A stretch of 64,000 bases of DNA, taken from Candidatus Krumholzibacteriota bacterium. Lineage in GTDB: Bacteria > Krumholzibacteriota > Krumholzibacteriia > JAJRXK01. The stretch is from assembly GCA_024276305.1 (NCBI GenBank), contig JAJRXK010000018.1, forward strand, positions 45,818 to 109,817. Direction: 5' to 3'. The notes beneath the pieces were generated by a model, which was not told where the DNA came from, did not search any database, and saw only the letters and a program-made list of their open reading frames with translations. Positions 7,896-18,300 of the stretch are shown here, piece after piece. Each line of letters starts with the position of its first letter. The first letter of the stretch is position 1. Position numbers and translations under genes: made by a program.

Positions 7896-8915
7896 TCACT
7901 GACGACGCGCGCGAATCGTGGATCCGAAGGGAGATGAAGGCTGCTCCGGGGCCTGATCCGCAGGCCCGGAGAACGGGGCCTGCGTTCGGTAGTCATAGCC
8001 GCCGGCCTCGGCCAACTCCCTCAGACTCGGCACGAATCCGGACCAGGTATCGCTCACCTGTCCTCCTTGCACCCAGATCGCAGCCGGGTACATGGTGGTC
8101 AGCTTCTCGAAGCGATCCAGGTCCAGCACGTGGATCGGATAAGTCGGCTGGAAGGCTTCCCGGAATTGTCCCAGGGATGCCGGGTCGGAGAAGGTCACTC
8201 CGTGGACCGTCACCCCCTCCAGGCGGCGATGCATCAGCTCCACGCCTCCGGCGAATGCCCAACAGTGGTCGCAATCCGCCGAGAAGAGAAAGAGAAGCTG
8301 GTCGCCGCGACTGAGGTCGAGCGGAGGATCGGCCTGCGACAGCGAAGCGAGGGCTTCGGCCGGAACTTCGAGCTTCTCGTCCGCCGGAAGCATGGGGTTG
8401 CCCGAGAGAAAGAGAACTCCCCCCAGAAGGAAGGCCGACCATCCGGTGACCGTGGTCACCCGATGACCGCTGGGGATCAGATCTTCACCCCAGGCCAGAC
8501 TCAACCCCACGAAGAGGAGCAGCAGCATGTCGACGAAGAGTTCGACCGTCGGAGGCATCTGGACGACCTCGCCGAAACACCCACAATCGCTCAGCCCGTT
8601 TCGAATGGCGTAGACGATCATCGCCACGAAGAGTAGGACCAGCGGCAGCGAGACCTTGGTGGCCCACCTCCGTCCCACCCCCAACACCAGCATGACTCCC
8701 AGGGCCAATTCCAGCGCGGTCATTCCTGTCCCCGCGGGAAGCACCCAATGGCCCCCCAGAATCCCGTAGTCGGCAATCGAAGACAGAAAGGCCCTCGGGG
8801 CCAAGATCTTGGTGCCCGCCGAGAAGATGAACACGGCACCCAGACAGATCGCACTGACCAGGCCGATGGCGCGGCGGCCCGGACTCGGCGAGGAGAATTC
8901 TGCAGTCGAGTTCAT
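7896..8915 (-). CDS. MauE/DoxX-like membrane protein fused to a thioredoxin-fold domain
   Basis: 339 residues. I chose ATG 8915 (MNSTAEF) over the track start because GAGAGGA lies 5 bases upstream. The first half has about four transmembrane helices with a helix pattern and a DCGCFG motif typical of MauE/DoxX-like proteins, which supply reducing power or help assembly of disulfide-rich periplasmic proteins. After a further hydrophobic segment (FLLGGVLFLSG) comes an extracytoplasmic domain with SADCDHCW (a CxxC redox motif) and a plausible thioredoxin fold (LFLFSADCDHC, TYPIHVLD, PAAIWVQGG). The fusion suggests an electron relay across the membrane to a CxxC carrier. Substrate unknown. It is transcribed away from rocD from a shared intergenic region with a palindrome inside a candidate promoter. 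Confidence 0.8.
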   Translation of the reverse strand: MNSTAEFSSPSPGRRAIGLVSAICLGAVFIFSAGTKILAPRAFLSSIADYGILGGHWVLPAGTGMTALELALGVMLVLGVGRRWATKVSLPLVLLFVAMIVYAIRNGLSDCGCFGEVVQMPPTVELFVDMLLLLFVGLSLAWGEDLIPSGHRVTTVTGWSAFLLGGVLFLSGNPMLPADEKLEVPAEALASLSQADPPLDLSRGDQLLFLFSADCDHCWAFAGGVELMHRRLEGVTVHGVTFSDPASLGQFREAFQPTYPIHVLDLDRFEKLTTMYPAAIWVQGGQVSDTWSGFVPSLRELAEAGGYDYRTQAPFSGPADQAPEQPSSPFGSTIRARRQ

Positions 8916-8966
8916 CGCATTCCTCTCGAAACGAGGGAGAAGGGCTCTAGTCGTCTTGACCATGCA

Positions 8967-8994
8967 ATCATATACTGGACCCGACGTCGGGCAA
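8967..8994 (-). promoter_or_regulatory. Candidate promoter of the MauE/thioredoxin gene with an embedded palindrome
   Basis: On the minus strand TTGCCC (8994-8989), a 16-base spacer, then TATGAT (8972-8967, 5/6 to consensus). A perfect 12-base palindrome CCCGACGTCGGG (8980-8991) covers most of the spacer and part of the -35 box, a position where a bound repressor or activator would act. The regulator is not in view. Confidence 0.4.
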
Positions 8995-9065
8995 GATCAC
9001 AGTCCCGGTGCATCGGCGCCATCTGAAACCGACTCCGACGCGACCCCTGCATGATAGGTGACACC

Positions 9066-10286
9066 ATGGCGAAGACCGCAAGCCTGAGCAGCCCAGAGAT
9101 CATCGAACTCACCGAGAAGGTGAGCGCCCACAACTACCACCCGCTTCCGGTGGTCCTCTGCGAGGCCGAAGGAGTATGGTGCCATGATCCCGAGGGCAAG
9201 CGCTACCTCGACTTCCTCTCGGCCTATTCCGCTGTGAACCAAGGTCACCGGCACCCCCATATCATCGGCGCGCTCAAGGACCAAGCCGACCGCCTCACCT
9301 TGACCAGCCGCGCCTTCCACAACGATCGGATGGCAGGGTTCCTCGAACATCTGTGCAATTACACAGGCTTTACGCGGGCTCTGCCGATGAACACCGGCGC
9401 CGAAGCGGTCGAAACCGCCCTCAAGATGGCCCGCTTGTGGGGCCACAAGGTCAAGGGAGTCCCCGACGGTCAGCAACGAATCATCTGCTGCGAAGAGAAC
9501 TTCCACGGACGCACGATTGCCATCATCTCCTTCTCCACCGATCCCGAGGCGCGGGACGGCTTCGGGCCCTTCGCCGAAGGTTTCGATGTCGTGGCCTATG
9601 ACGATGCGGCCGCCATCGAGGCTGCCATCACCGACGACACGGTCGCGGTCCTGCTCGAGCCCATCCAGGGTGAGGCCGGAGTACGGGTTCCCGGCGAGGG
9701 ATACTTGCGAGCCGTCCGCGAGATCTGCACTCGCCACCAGGTGCTCATGATCGCGGACGAGGTGCAGACCGGATTCTGTCGTACCGGCCGCCCCTTCGCC
9801 TGCGACCACGAGGAAGTGCGCCCGGATGCCATGTGCTTGGGCAAGGCCCTGGGCGGCGGAGTCTTCCCCGTATCCGCAGTGGTGGCGAACGAGGAGGTCA
9901 TGGGAGTGTTCACCCCGGGATCCCATGGGTCCACCTTCGGCGGGAATCCCCTCGCGGCGGCGGTTGCCGACGCCGCGCTCGATGTCCTCGAGGACGAGAA
10001 GCTCGACCAGCGCGCGGATCGACTCGGACGCCTCCTCCGTGAGGAGCTTCGCAAGATCGAGTGTTCCCGCATCGTCGAGATCCGAGGGAAGGGCCTGCTC
10101 AACGCCGTGGTCTTCGACGAAGGCTTCGAGGCCTGGGACACCTGTCTCGAGCTCAAGGAGCAGGGCCTGCTCGCGAAGCAAACCCACGGCAACATCATTC
10201 GCTTCGCTCCCCCTCTCGTCATCACCGACGAGGAGCTGGACCAGGCGATCGGCATCATCCGCAAGGTCTTCGAGTCCATCGACTGA
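9066..10286 (+). CDS. rocD: Ornithine aminotransferase
   Basis: 406 residues. ATG 9066 is preferred (AGGTG just upstream) over ATG 9051. It is a class-III PLP aminotransferase that converts ornithine and 2-oxoglutarate to glutamate semialdehyde and glutamate. Visible family signatures are AHNYHPLPVVLCEAEGVW, MNTGAEAVETALKMAR, ENFHGRTIAIISFS, LEPIQGEAGV, IADEVQTGFCRTG, the PLP-lysine region CLGKALGGG, and HGSTFGGNPLA. The match along the whole length to ornithine aminotransferase (rather than acetylornithine or GABA aminotransferase) rests on the N-terminal AHNYHPLPV and NTGAEAVET. No other arginine or proline genes are adjacent; the following gene is a metallo-hydrolase 33 bases downstream on the same strand. 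Confidence 0.93.
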   Translation: MAKTASLSSPEIIELTEKVSAHNYHPLPVVLCEAEGVWCHDPEGKRYLDFLSAYSAVNQGHRHPHIIGALKDQADRLTLTSRAFHNDRMAGFLEHLCNYTGFTRALPMNTGAEAVETALKMARLWGHKVKGVPDGQQRIICCEENFHGRTIAIISFSTDPEARDGFGPFAEGFDVVAYDDAAAIEAAITDDTVAVLLEPIQGEAGVRVPGEGYLRAVREICTRHQVLMIADEVQTGFCRTGRPFACDHEEVRPDAMCLGKALGGGVFPVSAVVANEEVMGVFTPGSHGSTFGGNPLAAAVADAALDVLEDEKLDQRADRLGRLLREELRKIECSRIVEIRGKGLLNAVVFDEGFEAWDTCLELKEQGLLAKQTHGNIIRFAPPLVITDEELDQAIGIIRKVFESID

Positions 10287-10319
10287 TCGCGGAATCCCCC
10301 CCCTGGATCGGACGCTCTC

Positions 10320-11270
10320 ATGCGCACCAAGATCCCGATGCTCGCGGCCGGCGCACTCACGGTGGCCGCGTTGCTGACCACCTCCGGCATCGGTCTCTCC
10401 CGGGCCCAGAACGACCCAGAGGCGGTCACCATCGATCGGACCCCTCTCGGTCCCGGAATCGACATGCTCACCGGCCAAGGGGGCAATTTGGCCGTCTGTT
10501 CGGGTGCGGACGGGATCTTTCTCGTCGACGATCAATTCGCTCCGCTGAGCGTGAAGATTCTCGCGGCGATTCACGAGATCCAAGAGGCTCCGCTGCGCTT
10601 CGTGCTCAACACCCATTGGCATGGCGACCACACCGGCGGCAACGCGAATCTGGCCGGCGAGGGAGCGGTGATCGTGGCTCAGGACAACGTGCGACACCGC
10701 ATGTCGACCGAGCAGATCAGCACGATCTGGGACCGGACCACGCCGCCTTCTCCGCCGAATGCCCTGCCGATCCTGACTTTCTCGGCCGAGGTGACCTTTC
10801 ACATCAACGGGCAGACCATCGAGGTCTTCCACCTGCCTCACGCCCATACCGACGGAGATGCCATCGTCCACTTCGTCGAGGCCGATGTCTTCCACACCGG
10901 TGACATCTTCTTCAACGGCCTCTACCCCTTCGTGGACACCGACAGCGGCGGCAGTCTCGCGGGAGTGCTGGCGGCGGTCGACCTGCTCTTGGAACGATCC
11001 TCCGCCACCACGAAGTTCATCCCCGGCCACGGTCCCCTGGCCGCTCGCACCGATCTCGTCGCCTACCGGGACATGCTCCGCACCGTGGAGTCGCGGCTCG
11101 CCGCCGCCCGAGCCAAGGGTCAGACCTTCGAAGAATTCCTCTCCACCCATCCGACCGAGGAATACGACGACCACTGGGGTCAGGCATGGTTGGATGGCAG
11201 GAAATTCTTGGAGATTCTCTACACCGGCAGTGACCCCGAGGCCGACCACCACCACGATCCTCGGCCCTAG
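10320..11270 (+). CDS. Secreted metallo-beta-lactamase-fold hydrolase
   Basis: 316 residues with an N-terminal signal sequence (AAGALTVAALLTTSGIGLSRAQ). The metal-binding motif HWHGDHTGG (HxHxDH) sits near residue 102. A second His is at HAHTDGDAI, the bridging Asp is in HTGDIFF and the last His in PGHGPL, so both zinc sites look complete. The family covers beta-lactamases, glyoxalases, quorum-quenching lactonases and cyclases such as SoxH-like periplasmic enzymes, and the sequence does not decide among these. The C-terminus is His/Asp rich (DPEADHHHDP). It lies 33 bases after rocD on the same strand and may be cotranscribed. Confidence 0.85.
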   Translation: MRTKIPMLAAGALTVAALLTTSGIGLSRAQNDPEAVTIDRTPLGPGIDMLTGQGGNLAVCSGADGIFLVDDQFAPLSVKILAAIHEIQEAPLRFVLNTHWHGDHTGGNANLAGEGAVIVAQDNVRHRMSTEQISTIWDRTTPPSPPNALPILTFSAEVTFHINGQTIEVFHLPHAHTDGDAIVHFVEADVFHTGDIFFNGLYPFVDTDSGGSLAGVLAAVDLLLERSSATTKFIPGHGPLAARTDLVAYRDMLRTVESRLAAARAKGQTFEEFLSTHPTEEYDDHWGQAWLDGRKFLEILYTGSDPEADHHHDPRP

Positions 11271-11278
11271 GCCTCGGG
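11235..11278 (+). terminator. Candidate terminator hairpin at the end of the metallo-hydrolase gene
   Basis: CCCGAGGCC (11235-11243) pairs perfectly with GGCCTCGGG (11270-11278), spanning the stop codon, and is followed by TTCTGGGG. The loop is long (26 bases) and the T tract poor, so this is only a candidate. It lies between convergent genes. Confidence 0.35.
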
Positions 11279-11316
11279 TTCTGGGGTGGGAAGAGCTCTC
11301 GGTCGGCGCACGACCT

Positions 11317-12180
11317 TCAACTGAACCTCTCGCCCACTTCGTCGATGCGGAGCTGGGTTCGGTACATCAGCTTCTCCAGGCCGGGTCGATCCAGCCCCAG
11401 AGCGGCCAATGGTTCCTCGAATTCTGCGTCGGCGGGCGGAGGCGAAGACGCCCCGAAGCCCAGGCCATTGGCCACGAGGTCGGCCAGATGCACGACCCAG
11501 GGAACGATCTCCAGCGCCTCTCCCGCGGCGGAACCCGCCTCGGGACGATGGTGATGTTCGATGCCCGCGACGATCGCCCGGGGGAGCTTCCAATGTCGAG
11601 CAACGACCCCACCGAGCTCGGCGTGGTCCACGTCGAGAAGCTCCTGCTCCGCCTCCGACAGCGACGCCCCGCTCTCGGCTCTCGCTCGGTGAAGAAGCGC
11701 CACCACCTCGGGGCGGAGATAGCGCGCCAGCACCAGTTTTCCCACGTCGTGAAGAAGCGCGGCGGTGAAGGACTCCGGCGGTACCTGCGCCTGACAGATC
11801 CCCCCGAGCGACTCCGCGGCCAGCGCGGTGGCCACCGAGTGCTGCCAGAGCTGCCCCTCCTCGAGGCCATATCCTTCCAGCCCCTCCATCATCCTACCCC
11901 GAATCCCGGCCGCGACGGCGATGGACAGGACGCTCCCGGTCCCGATTCGCATCACCGCCGCATTCACCGTCGCGATCTCCGACCTCGCGCCGCTGGCGGC
12001 CGAATTCGCAATGCGCAACAGCTTCACGGTGAGCGCGGAATCGAGGGAAATGGCTTCCACGATCGCGTTCATGTCGGAATTGGGATTGGCCACCAACGAG
12101 GCCAGTCGGGTGGAGGTCGCCGGCAGCGGTTCCAACTCCTGCGCCTGGACCAGGAGTTCGTCGTGATCGAGTACTTCCAT
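11317..12180 (-). CDS. HDOD-domain signalling protein
   Basis: 287 residues from ATG 12180 (MEVLDHDELL), which has a GAGGGGGG stretch 9 bases upstream. The track's extra N-terminal residues are probably not translated. The HDOD pattern covers most of the protein: LPATSTRLASLVANPNSDMN, SLDSALTVKLLRIANSA, INAAVMRIG-like helix (VNAAVMRIGTGSVLSIAVAAG), then LLHDVGKLVLARYL and IEHHHRP. HDOD proteins are related to HD phosphohydrolases but often lack the metal site; here H-D in LLHDVGK is retained. Family members act in two-component and c-di-GMP-linked regulation and motility. There is no partner domain and no partner gene nearby, so the role is open. Confidence 0.85.
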   Translation of the reverse strand: MEVLDHDELLVQAQELEPLPATSTRLASLVANPNSDMNAIVEAISLDSALTVKLLRIANSAASGARSEIATVNAAVMRIGTGSVLSIAVAAGIRGRMMEGLEGYGLEEGQLWQHSVATALAAESLGGICQAQVPPESFTAALLHDVGKLVLARYLRPEVVALLHRARAESGASLSEAEQELLDVDHAELGGVVARHWKLPRAIVAGIEHHHRPEAGSAAGEALEIVPWVVHLADLVANGLGFGASSPPPADAEFEEPLAALGLDRPGLEKLMYRTQLRIDEVGERFS

Positions 12181-12642
12181 GCTTCGTTGCCCCCCTCGCG
12201 CAGACTTCACCGCCCGGAAGGCTGCCGGGCGCGTCACGGCAGGGGTATCGGCCCAGCGGGTCCGAAAATGAAGGGAGAAATCGAGGGAATGGAGTCCACA
12301 TCGGAACTACATCTCTAAGGCACGGTCGGGCAACCGATTAGCCGCGGATGGGGGCGGAATTAGTGCAAATGCATGATGGCGATCCCAGCGTGAGCCTTGA
12401 GATGGCCGGAATTGCAGTTTGGCATCACAGATTCGTATGGCTATTCTCTCCGGCGGCGACGGACGAGAAGAGAGCCGCCCGACCCGGGACCCGAGTCCTG
12501 ACCGCGGAACCGGAAGTTCTTCTGCAACTCCCGGCTTCGTTCTCAGACCCGACCGCGCCGCATTTCGCCGCCCCCTGGATTCCCACGCCCTCCTCAGGGC
12601 CCAGGGGCCATTCGACTTCAGCGGATCCGGGAACACACCCGC
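12181..12642. other. Intergenic region with divergent transcription, upstream of the respiratory operon
   Basis: About 460 bases between the HDOD gene (leftward) and actA (rightward). Short ORFs in the track here (12307..12636 minus, the upstream part of 12348..12935 plus) have no recognisable protein character. The region holds the candidate act-cox promoter at 12419-12447 and would give an approximately 190-base 5' leader. No riboswitch fold was recognised. Confidence 0.6.
12419..12447 (+). promoter_or_regulatory. Candidate sigma70-like promoter of the act-cox operon
   Basis: TTGGCA (5/6 to the -35 consensus), a 17-base spacer and TATTCT (4/6 to the -10 consensus), about 195 bases upstream of the actA start. 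It is the best-spaced pair I found in the region. Confidence 0.4.
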
Positions 12643-13293
12643 ATGGCGCAGCTATTCCACCGCAGCGCGAACGCAGTCGCGCGCTTCACGATCTTCGGAG
12701 GAGTCTTCCTCCTGGCCGGATTGGGCTACGTCGGCTGGATTTTCGCCCATTCGTCCTTCATGACCGGCGAAAACGTCTACCTCAAGCAGCCCGTGCCCTT
12801 CAGCCACGACCACCACACCGCGGGCCTGGGGATCGACTGCCGTTACTGCCACACCTCGGTGGAAGAGTCGAATTTCGCCGGGATCCCCCCCGTCGCCACC
12901 TGCATGAACTGCCACAACATCATGTGGAAGCGTGAGGACATGCTCGCGCCCATTCGGGAGGCCTACGCGGGCGGCGACGCCATTCAGTGGTCTCGGGTGA
13001 ACGACATGCCCGACTACGTCTACTTCGACCACTCGATTCATGTCCGAAAGGGGATGGGTTGCGAAGTCTGCCACGGACGCGTCGATCGACAGCCGCTGAT
13101 CCGTCAAGCCACCTCCATGCAGATGGCCTGGTGTTTGGACTGCCACCGCGATCCGGGGAAGTACATCCGGCCCCGTGAAGAGGTCTTCACCATGGGTTAT
13201 CGCCCAACGGAGGATTCCCGAAGCATGGCCGAGCGCCTGTTGAAAGAATACGACGTCAACCCCGGCACCGACTGTGGTGTGTGCCACCGATGA
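12643..13293 (+). CDS. actA: Alternative complex III subunit A, pentaheme cytochrome c
   Basis: 216 residues. One N-terminal transmembrane helix (FTIFGGVFLLAGLGYVGWIF) anchors a periplasmic domain with exactly five CxxCH haem-binding motifs: CRYCH, CMNCH, CEVCH, CLDCH and CGVCH. This matches ActA, the multihaem subunit that carries electrons within alternative complex III, a quinol:cytochrome c (or quinol:oxidase) oxidoreductase found in bacteria lacking bc1. It is the first gene of a continuous operon that goes on to the oxidase genes. Its stop overlaps an in-frame ATG of actB (ATGA). Confidence 0.95.
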   Translation: MAQLFHRSANAVARFTIFGGVFLLAGLGYVGWIFAHSSFMTGENVYLKQPVPFSHDHHTAGLGIDCRYCHTSVEESNFAGIPPVATCMNCHNIMWKREDMLAPIREAYAGGDAIQWSRVNDMPDYVYFDHSIHVRKGMGCEVCHGRVDRQPLIRQATSMQMAWCLDCHRDPGKYIRPREEVFTMGYRPTEDSRSMAERLLKEYDVNPGTDCGVCHR

Positions 13294-13361
13294 CCCCTCG
13301 ACACCAATCGGGTGCCGACGATCCCACCCACCTCGAATCCAAGTCGCATGGAGAGCAGACA

Positions 13362-16358
13362 ATGCCCGAGACTCGTCCGGACCGTGGACTGAAGGTCGAA
13401 GAGGTGCGTGCGCGCCTGGCTCAGCACTCGGGACCCAGGTACTGGCGCAGTCTCGACGAGTTGGCCGCCACCGAAGAGTTCCAGGACCTTCTGGAGCGAG
13501 AGTTCCCGCAGCTCCTCCCGGAGACGGGAAGTGGCTTGAGTCGACGCCGTTTCGTGCAGCTGATGGGCGCCTCCCTGGCCTTGGCGGGCATCAGTGGTTG
13601 CACCATCCAGCCCGACGAGAAGATCGTCCCCTATCTCCGGCAGCCCGAGGGATTGGTCCCCGGCAAACCTCTCTACTTTGCCAGCGCGACCTCGGTGGGG
13701 CCCTATGGCCGAGGAGTCCTGGTGGAGAGCCACACCGGACGTCCCACCAAGATCGAGGGCAATCCCGAGCACCCGAGTAGTCTCGGCGCCACGGATCTCT
13801 TCGACCAGGCCTCGGTTCTCGACCTCTACGATCCCGATCGCAGCAAGACGCCGACCCAGCTGGGGGATCTGCGTTCATGGGAACGCTTCAGCGAGGACAT
13901 TGCGGCCGCGATGCAAGCTCAGAAGCAGCTCCAGGGAGAGGGACTCGCGGTGATCATGGCCAACAGCAGCTCCCCCACGCTGCGGCACCAGGTCGAACGG
14001 CTCCGCAACGACTACCCCAAAGCGAACTTCGTCTTCTACGATGCCGCCGGCAACGACAACCAGCGCGCCGGGTTGCGGATGGCCTTCGGCCAACCCACCG
14101 AGGTCCACTACGACTTGGCCCGGGCCGAGGTGATCCTCGCCTTCGACGCGGATTTCCTCACCGAAGGACCGGGCGCAGTCCGCTATGCCCGGGATTTCGG
14201 TCGTGGGCGTCGGGTGGTCGAGGACTCCGACCGCATGAACCGCCTCTACTGCGTGGAGGCCAGCCCGACGAACACCGGAGTGTTGGCGGACCACCGCTTC
14301 GCCCTCTCTCCCCACGCCGTCCGGGCCTTCGCTCTGAGTGTGGCCAGCGCACTGGGAATCGCCGAAGCGGATGACCAGGACCTGCCCACGGAGATTCGAG
14401 AGCCTGCGCTCCGGGTGGCCAAGGACCTTCGGGCGCACCGGGGTCGCAGTCTGGTGATCGCCGGCGATTCGTGCTCGCCCGAGATGCACGCTCTGGTGGC
14501 CGGGATCAATGCTTCTCTTCGCAACCTGGGCCGCACCGTGATCCTTCGGGACCCGGTGCTGCTGGGAGAGGAGGATGGCGCGGAGTCCCTGCGTCGACTC
14601 ACGGCCGCCATTCACGCCGGGTCGGTGGAGCTCGCCATTCTTGTCGGCGGGAACCCGGCCTACGACGCCCCGGCGGAACTCGATTTCGCCGAGGCAATGC
14701 TGAAGATCCCCCGGCGCATCCGCGTAGGCCTCTACGAGGACGAAACTTCCCGACTCTGCCAATGGCACATCCCCCTGAGTCATCCGCTCGAGTCCTGGGG
14801 CGATCTCGTGAGCCACGACGGCACAGTAACCTTGATGCAACCGATCATCGAGCCCCTCTACGGGACCAAATCGGTTTCTGAAGTCCTCGAATGCCTCCTG
14901 GGAGACCCCAATGCGAAGGGTCACGATCTGGTCCAGAACTACTGGCGCCAGCGACAGGGGGGCTCGGGTTTCGAAAAGCGCTGGCGCCGGTGGGTTCACG
15001 ACGGATTCATTCCCGACTCTGCCCCTGGACATCAGCCTCGCACTCTCCGACAGAACTCGGTCAAGCTCGCCGCTAGATCTCTCAGCGAGACGACGCACGA
15101 TGAGGACGCGCTCACGCTGGTCTTCCGTCCCGATCCCACAGTGGGCGACGGAAATCGCGCCAACAATGGCTGGCTTCAGGAGTGCCCCAAGCCCCACACC
15201 CGGATCACCTGGGACAATGCAGCCCTTCTCTCGCCCCGGACCGCCGAGAAGCTCGCGGTCTCCAGCGAGGAGATGATCCGCATCGACGTCGATGGCCGAA
15301 GCCTCGAAATCGCCGCTTGGATTCTTCCCGGCCACGCCGACGACACCATCACCCTCCACCTCGGCTACGGACGTCATCACAGTGGTCGTGTGGGTACCGG
15401 CTGTGGCTTCGACGCCTACCGGCTGCGCACTCGAGCCGGACGGTGGGAAGTCGCGGGGGCGCGGGTGGAGGCCCTGGGCAAACGGTATCGACTGGCAACG
15501 ACCCAGCTTCACCAGAACATGGAGGGTCGCGATCTCGTTCGGATGAACAACGTCGACGAGTTCCGGTCTGGTCACCTCCATGCACCCCATGAGCACGTCG
15601 ATACCGAGGCGTCTCTCATGCCCGGATTCGACTACTCGGAAGGTTATCGTTGGGGCATGGCCATCGACCTCAGTACCTGCACGGGGTGCAACGCCTGTGT
15701 GGTGGCGTGTCACGCCGAGAACAATACGTCGATCGTCGGCAAGGACGAAGTCCTCATGGGCCGAGAACTTCACTGGCTCCGCATCGACCGCTACTTCGAA
15801 GGTGATCTGGACGATCCCCGCACATTCTTGCAGCCGGTCATGTGCCAACACTGCGAACAAGCGCCATGCGAGATCGTCTGCCCCGTGTCCGCCACCATGC
15901 ATACGGACGAGGGCATCAATACCATGGCCTACAACCGTTGCGTGGGCACCCGCTACTGTTCGAACAATTGCCCCTACAAGGTCCGGCGATTCAACTACTA
16001 CGAATACGCAGATCTCGACACCGAAACCCTTGCTCTGGGACGCAATCCGGATGTCACCGTACGGACGCGCGGGGTGATGGAGAAGTGCAGCTACTGCATT
16101 CAGCGAATCAACCACAAGAAGATCGAGGCCACGGTGCATGACCTCCCTCTCCAAGCGGTGGGACTCCAGAGCGCGTGTCAGCAGGTCTGCCCCACCGAGG
16201 CCATCCAGTTCGGGGATCTCAACGACCCCCAGAGCCGAGTGGCCCAATGGAAGAGCTCGGAGCTGAACTACGGCATCCTCGAGGAACTCGGGACTCGTCC
16301 CCGAACCACCTATCTGACTCGAATCGCCAATCCCAATCCCGAGCTGGAGAGGAGCTAG
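13362..16358 (+). CDS. actB: Alternative complex III subunit B, iron-sulfur/molybdopterin-oxidoreductase-like protein
   Basis: 998 residues from ATG 13362, which has GGAG with suitable spacing and begins at the expected family N-terminus (PETRPDRGLKVEEVRARLAQ). An alternative ATG at 13290 overlaps the actA stop. The N-terminal part holds a twin-arginine signal with lipobox, RRRFVQ at 61-66 and ISGC with Cys80, typical of ActB. A long molybdopterin-oxidoreductase-like region follows, which in this family binds no molybdenum cofactor. Near the C-terminus (about 765-950) are four ferredoxin-type Cys clusters: CTGCNACVVACH, CQHCEQAPCEIVCP, CVGTRYCSNNCPY and CSYCIQR with CQQVCP. They would bind 4Fe-4S/3Fe-4S clusters relaying electrons to ActA. 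Confidence 0.95.
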   Translation: MPETRPDRGLKVEEVRARLAQHSGPRYWRSLDELAATEEFQDLLEREFPQLLPETGSGLSRRRFVQLMGASLALAGISGCTIQPDEKIVPYLRQPEGLVPGKPLYFASATSVGPYGRGVLVESHTGRPTKIEGNPEHPSSLGATDLFDQASVLDLYDPDRSKTPTQLGDLRSWERFSEDIAAAMQAQKQLQGEGLAVIMANSSSPTLRHQVERLRNDYPKANFVFYDAAGNDNQRAGLRMAFGQPTEVHYDLARAEVILAFDADFLTEGPGAVRYARDFGRGRRVVEDSDRMNRLYCVEASPTNTGVLADHRFALSPHAVRAFALSVASALGIAEADDQDLPTEIREPALRVAKDLRAHRGRSLVIAGDSCSPEMHALVAGINASLRNLGRTVILRDPVLLGEEDGAESLRRLTAAIHAGSVELAILVGGNPAYDAPAELDFAEAMLKIPRRIRVGLYEDETSRLCQWHIPLSHPLESWGDLVSHDGTVTLMQPIIEPLYGTKSVSEVLECLLGDPNAKGHDLVQNYWRQRQGGSGFEKRWRRWVHDGFIPDSAPGHQPRTLRQNSVKLAARSLSETTHDEDALTLVFRPDPTVGDGNRANNGWLQECPKPHTRITWDNAALLSPRTAEKLAVSSEEMIRIDVDGRSLEIAAWILPGHADDTITLHLGYGRHHSGRVGTGCGFDAYRLRTRAGRWEVAGARVEALGKRYRLATTQLHQNMEGRDLVRMNNVDEFRSGHLHAPHEHVDTEASLMPGFDYSEGYRWGMAIDLSTCTGCNACVVACHAENNTSIVGKDEVLMGRELHWLRIDRYFEGDLDDPRTFLQPVMCQHCEQAPCEIVCPVSATMHTDEGINTMAYNRCVGTRYCSNNCPYKVRRFNYYEYADLDTETLALGRNPDVTVRTRGVMEKCSYCIQRINHKKIEATVHDLPLQAVGLQSACQQVCPTEAIQFGDLNDPQSRVAQWKSSELNYGILEELGTRPRTTYLTRIANPNPELERS

Positions 16359-16360
16359 GA

Positions 16361-17751
<1,391 letters not shown>

Positions 17752-17752
<1 letters not shown>

Positions 17753-18300
17753 TGTCACTCTCCAACTCGAGTCGCCCGCTCCGCGGATACCTCGCCGAAT
17801 TCGACGCCCCCGAAAAGGTGGTCGATGCGATCCACCGGGTCAGAGAAGAGGGCTACGAGAAGTACGACACCTTTTCTCCCTATCCCTGCGAAGAGATGGC
17901 CGATGCGATGGATGTGCACCGCTCTTGGTTACCCTTCATCGTTCTCGGAGGCGGGATCACGGGGGCCCTCACGGGATGGGCGCTGCAGTTTCTGACCTCG
18001 ACCCAGGTCTACCCCATGAACATCGGTGGCCGACCCTACAATTCCTGGCCCGCGTTCATCGTGGTGATCTTCGAGTGCACGATCCTCTTCGCCGCCTTCT
18101 CGGCGGTGCTCGGGATGTTCGCCTTGAATCGGCTCCCCCAACCGCACCATCCGCTCTTCGGGATCGAGTCGTTCAAACGGGCATCGCAGGATCGCTACTT
18201 TCTCTACGTCGAATCCACGGATCCCCGATTCGACATCCATTCGACTCGTGCGTTCATGGAGAGCCTGGACTCGAGCGAGGTGACCGCCGTTGAAGACTGA
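17752..18300 (+). CDS. actD: Alternative complex III subunit D (DUF3341)
   Basis: 182 residues; start shares a base with the actC stop (TGATG). A soluble N-terminus with YLAEFDAPEKVVDAIHRVREEGY and YDTFSPYPCEEMADAM, followed by two transmembrane helices (FIVLGGGITGALTGWALQF and FIVVIFECTILFAAFSAVLGMF), is exactly the DUF3341/ActD layout. It is a structural subunit without cofactors in known complexes. The C-terminus retains the YFLYVESTDPRFD segment common in the family. Confidence 0.93.

Noticed and set aside
12348-12935. A plus-strand ORF that crosses the start of actA in another frame
   Set aside because: It has no signal or motif, and actA in the other frame has five haem motifs.
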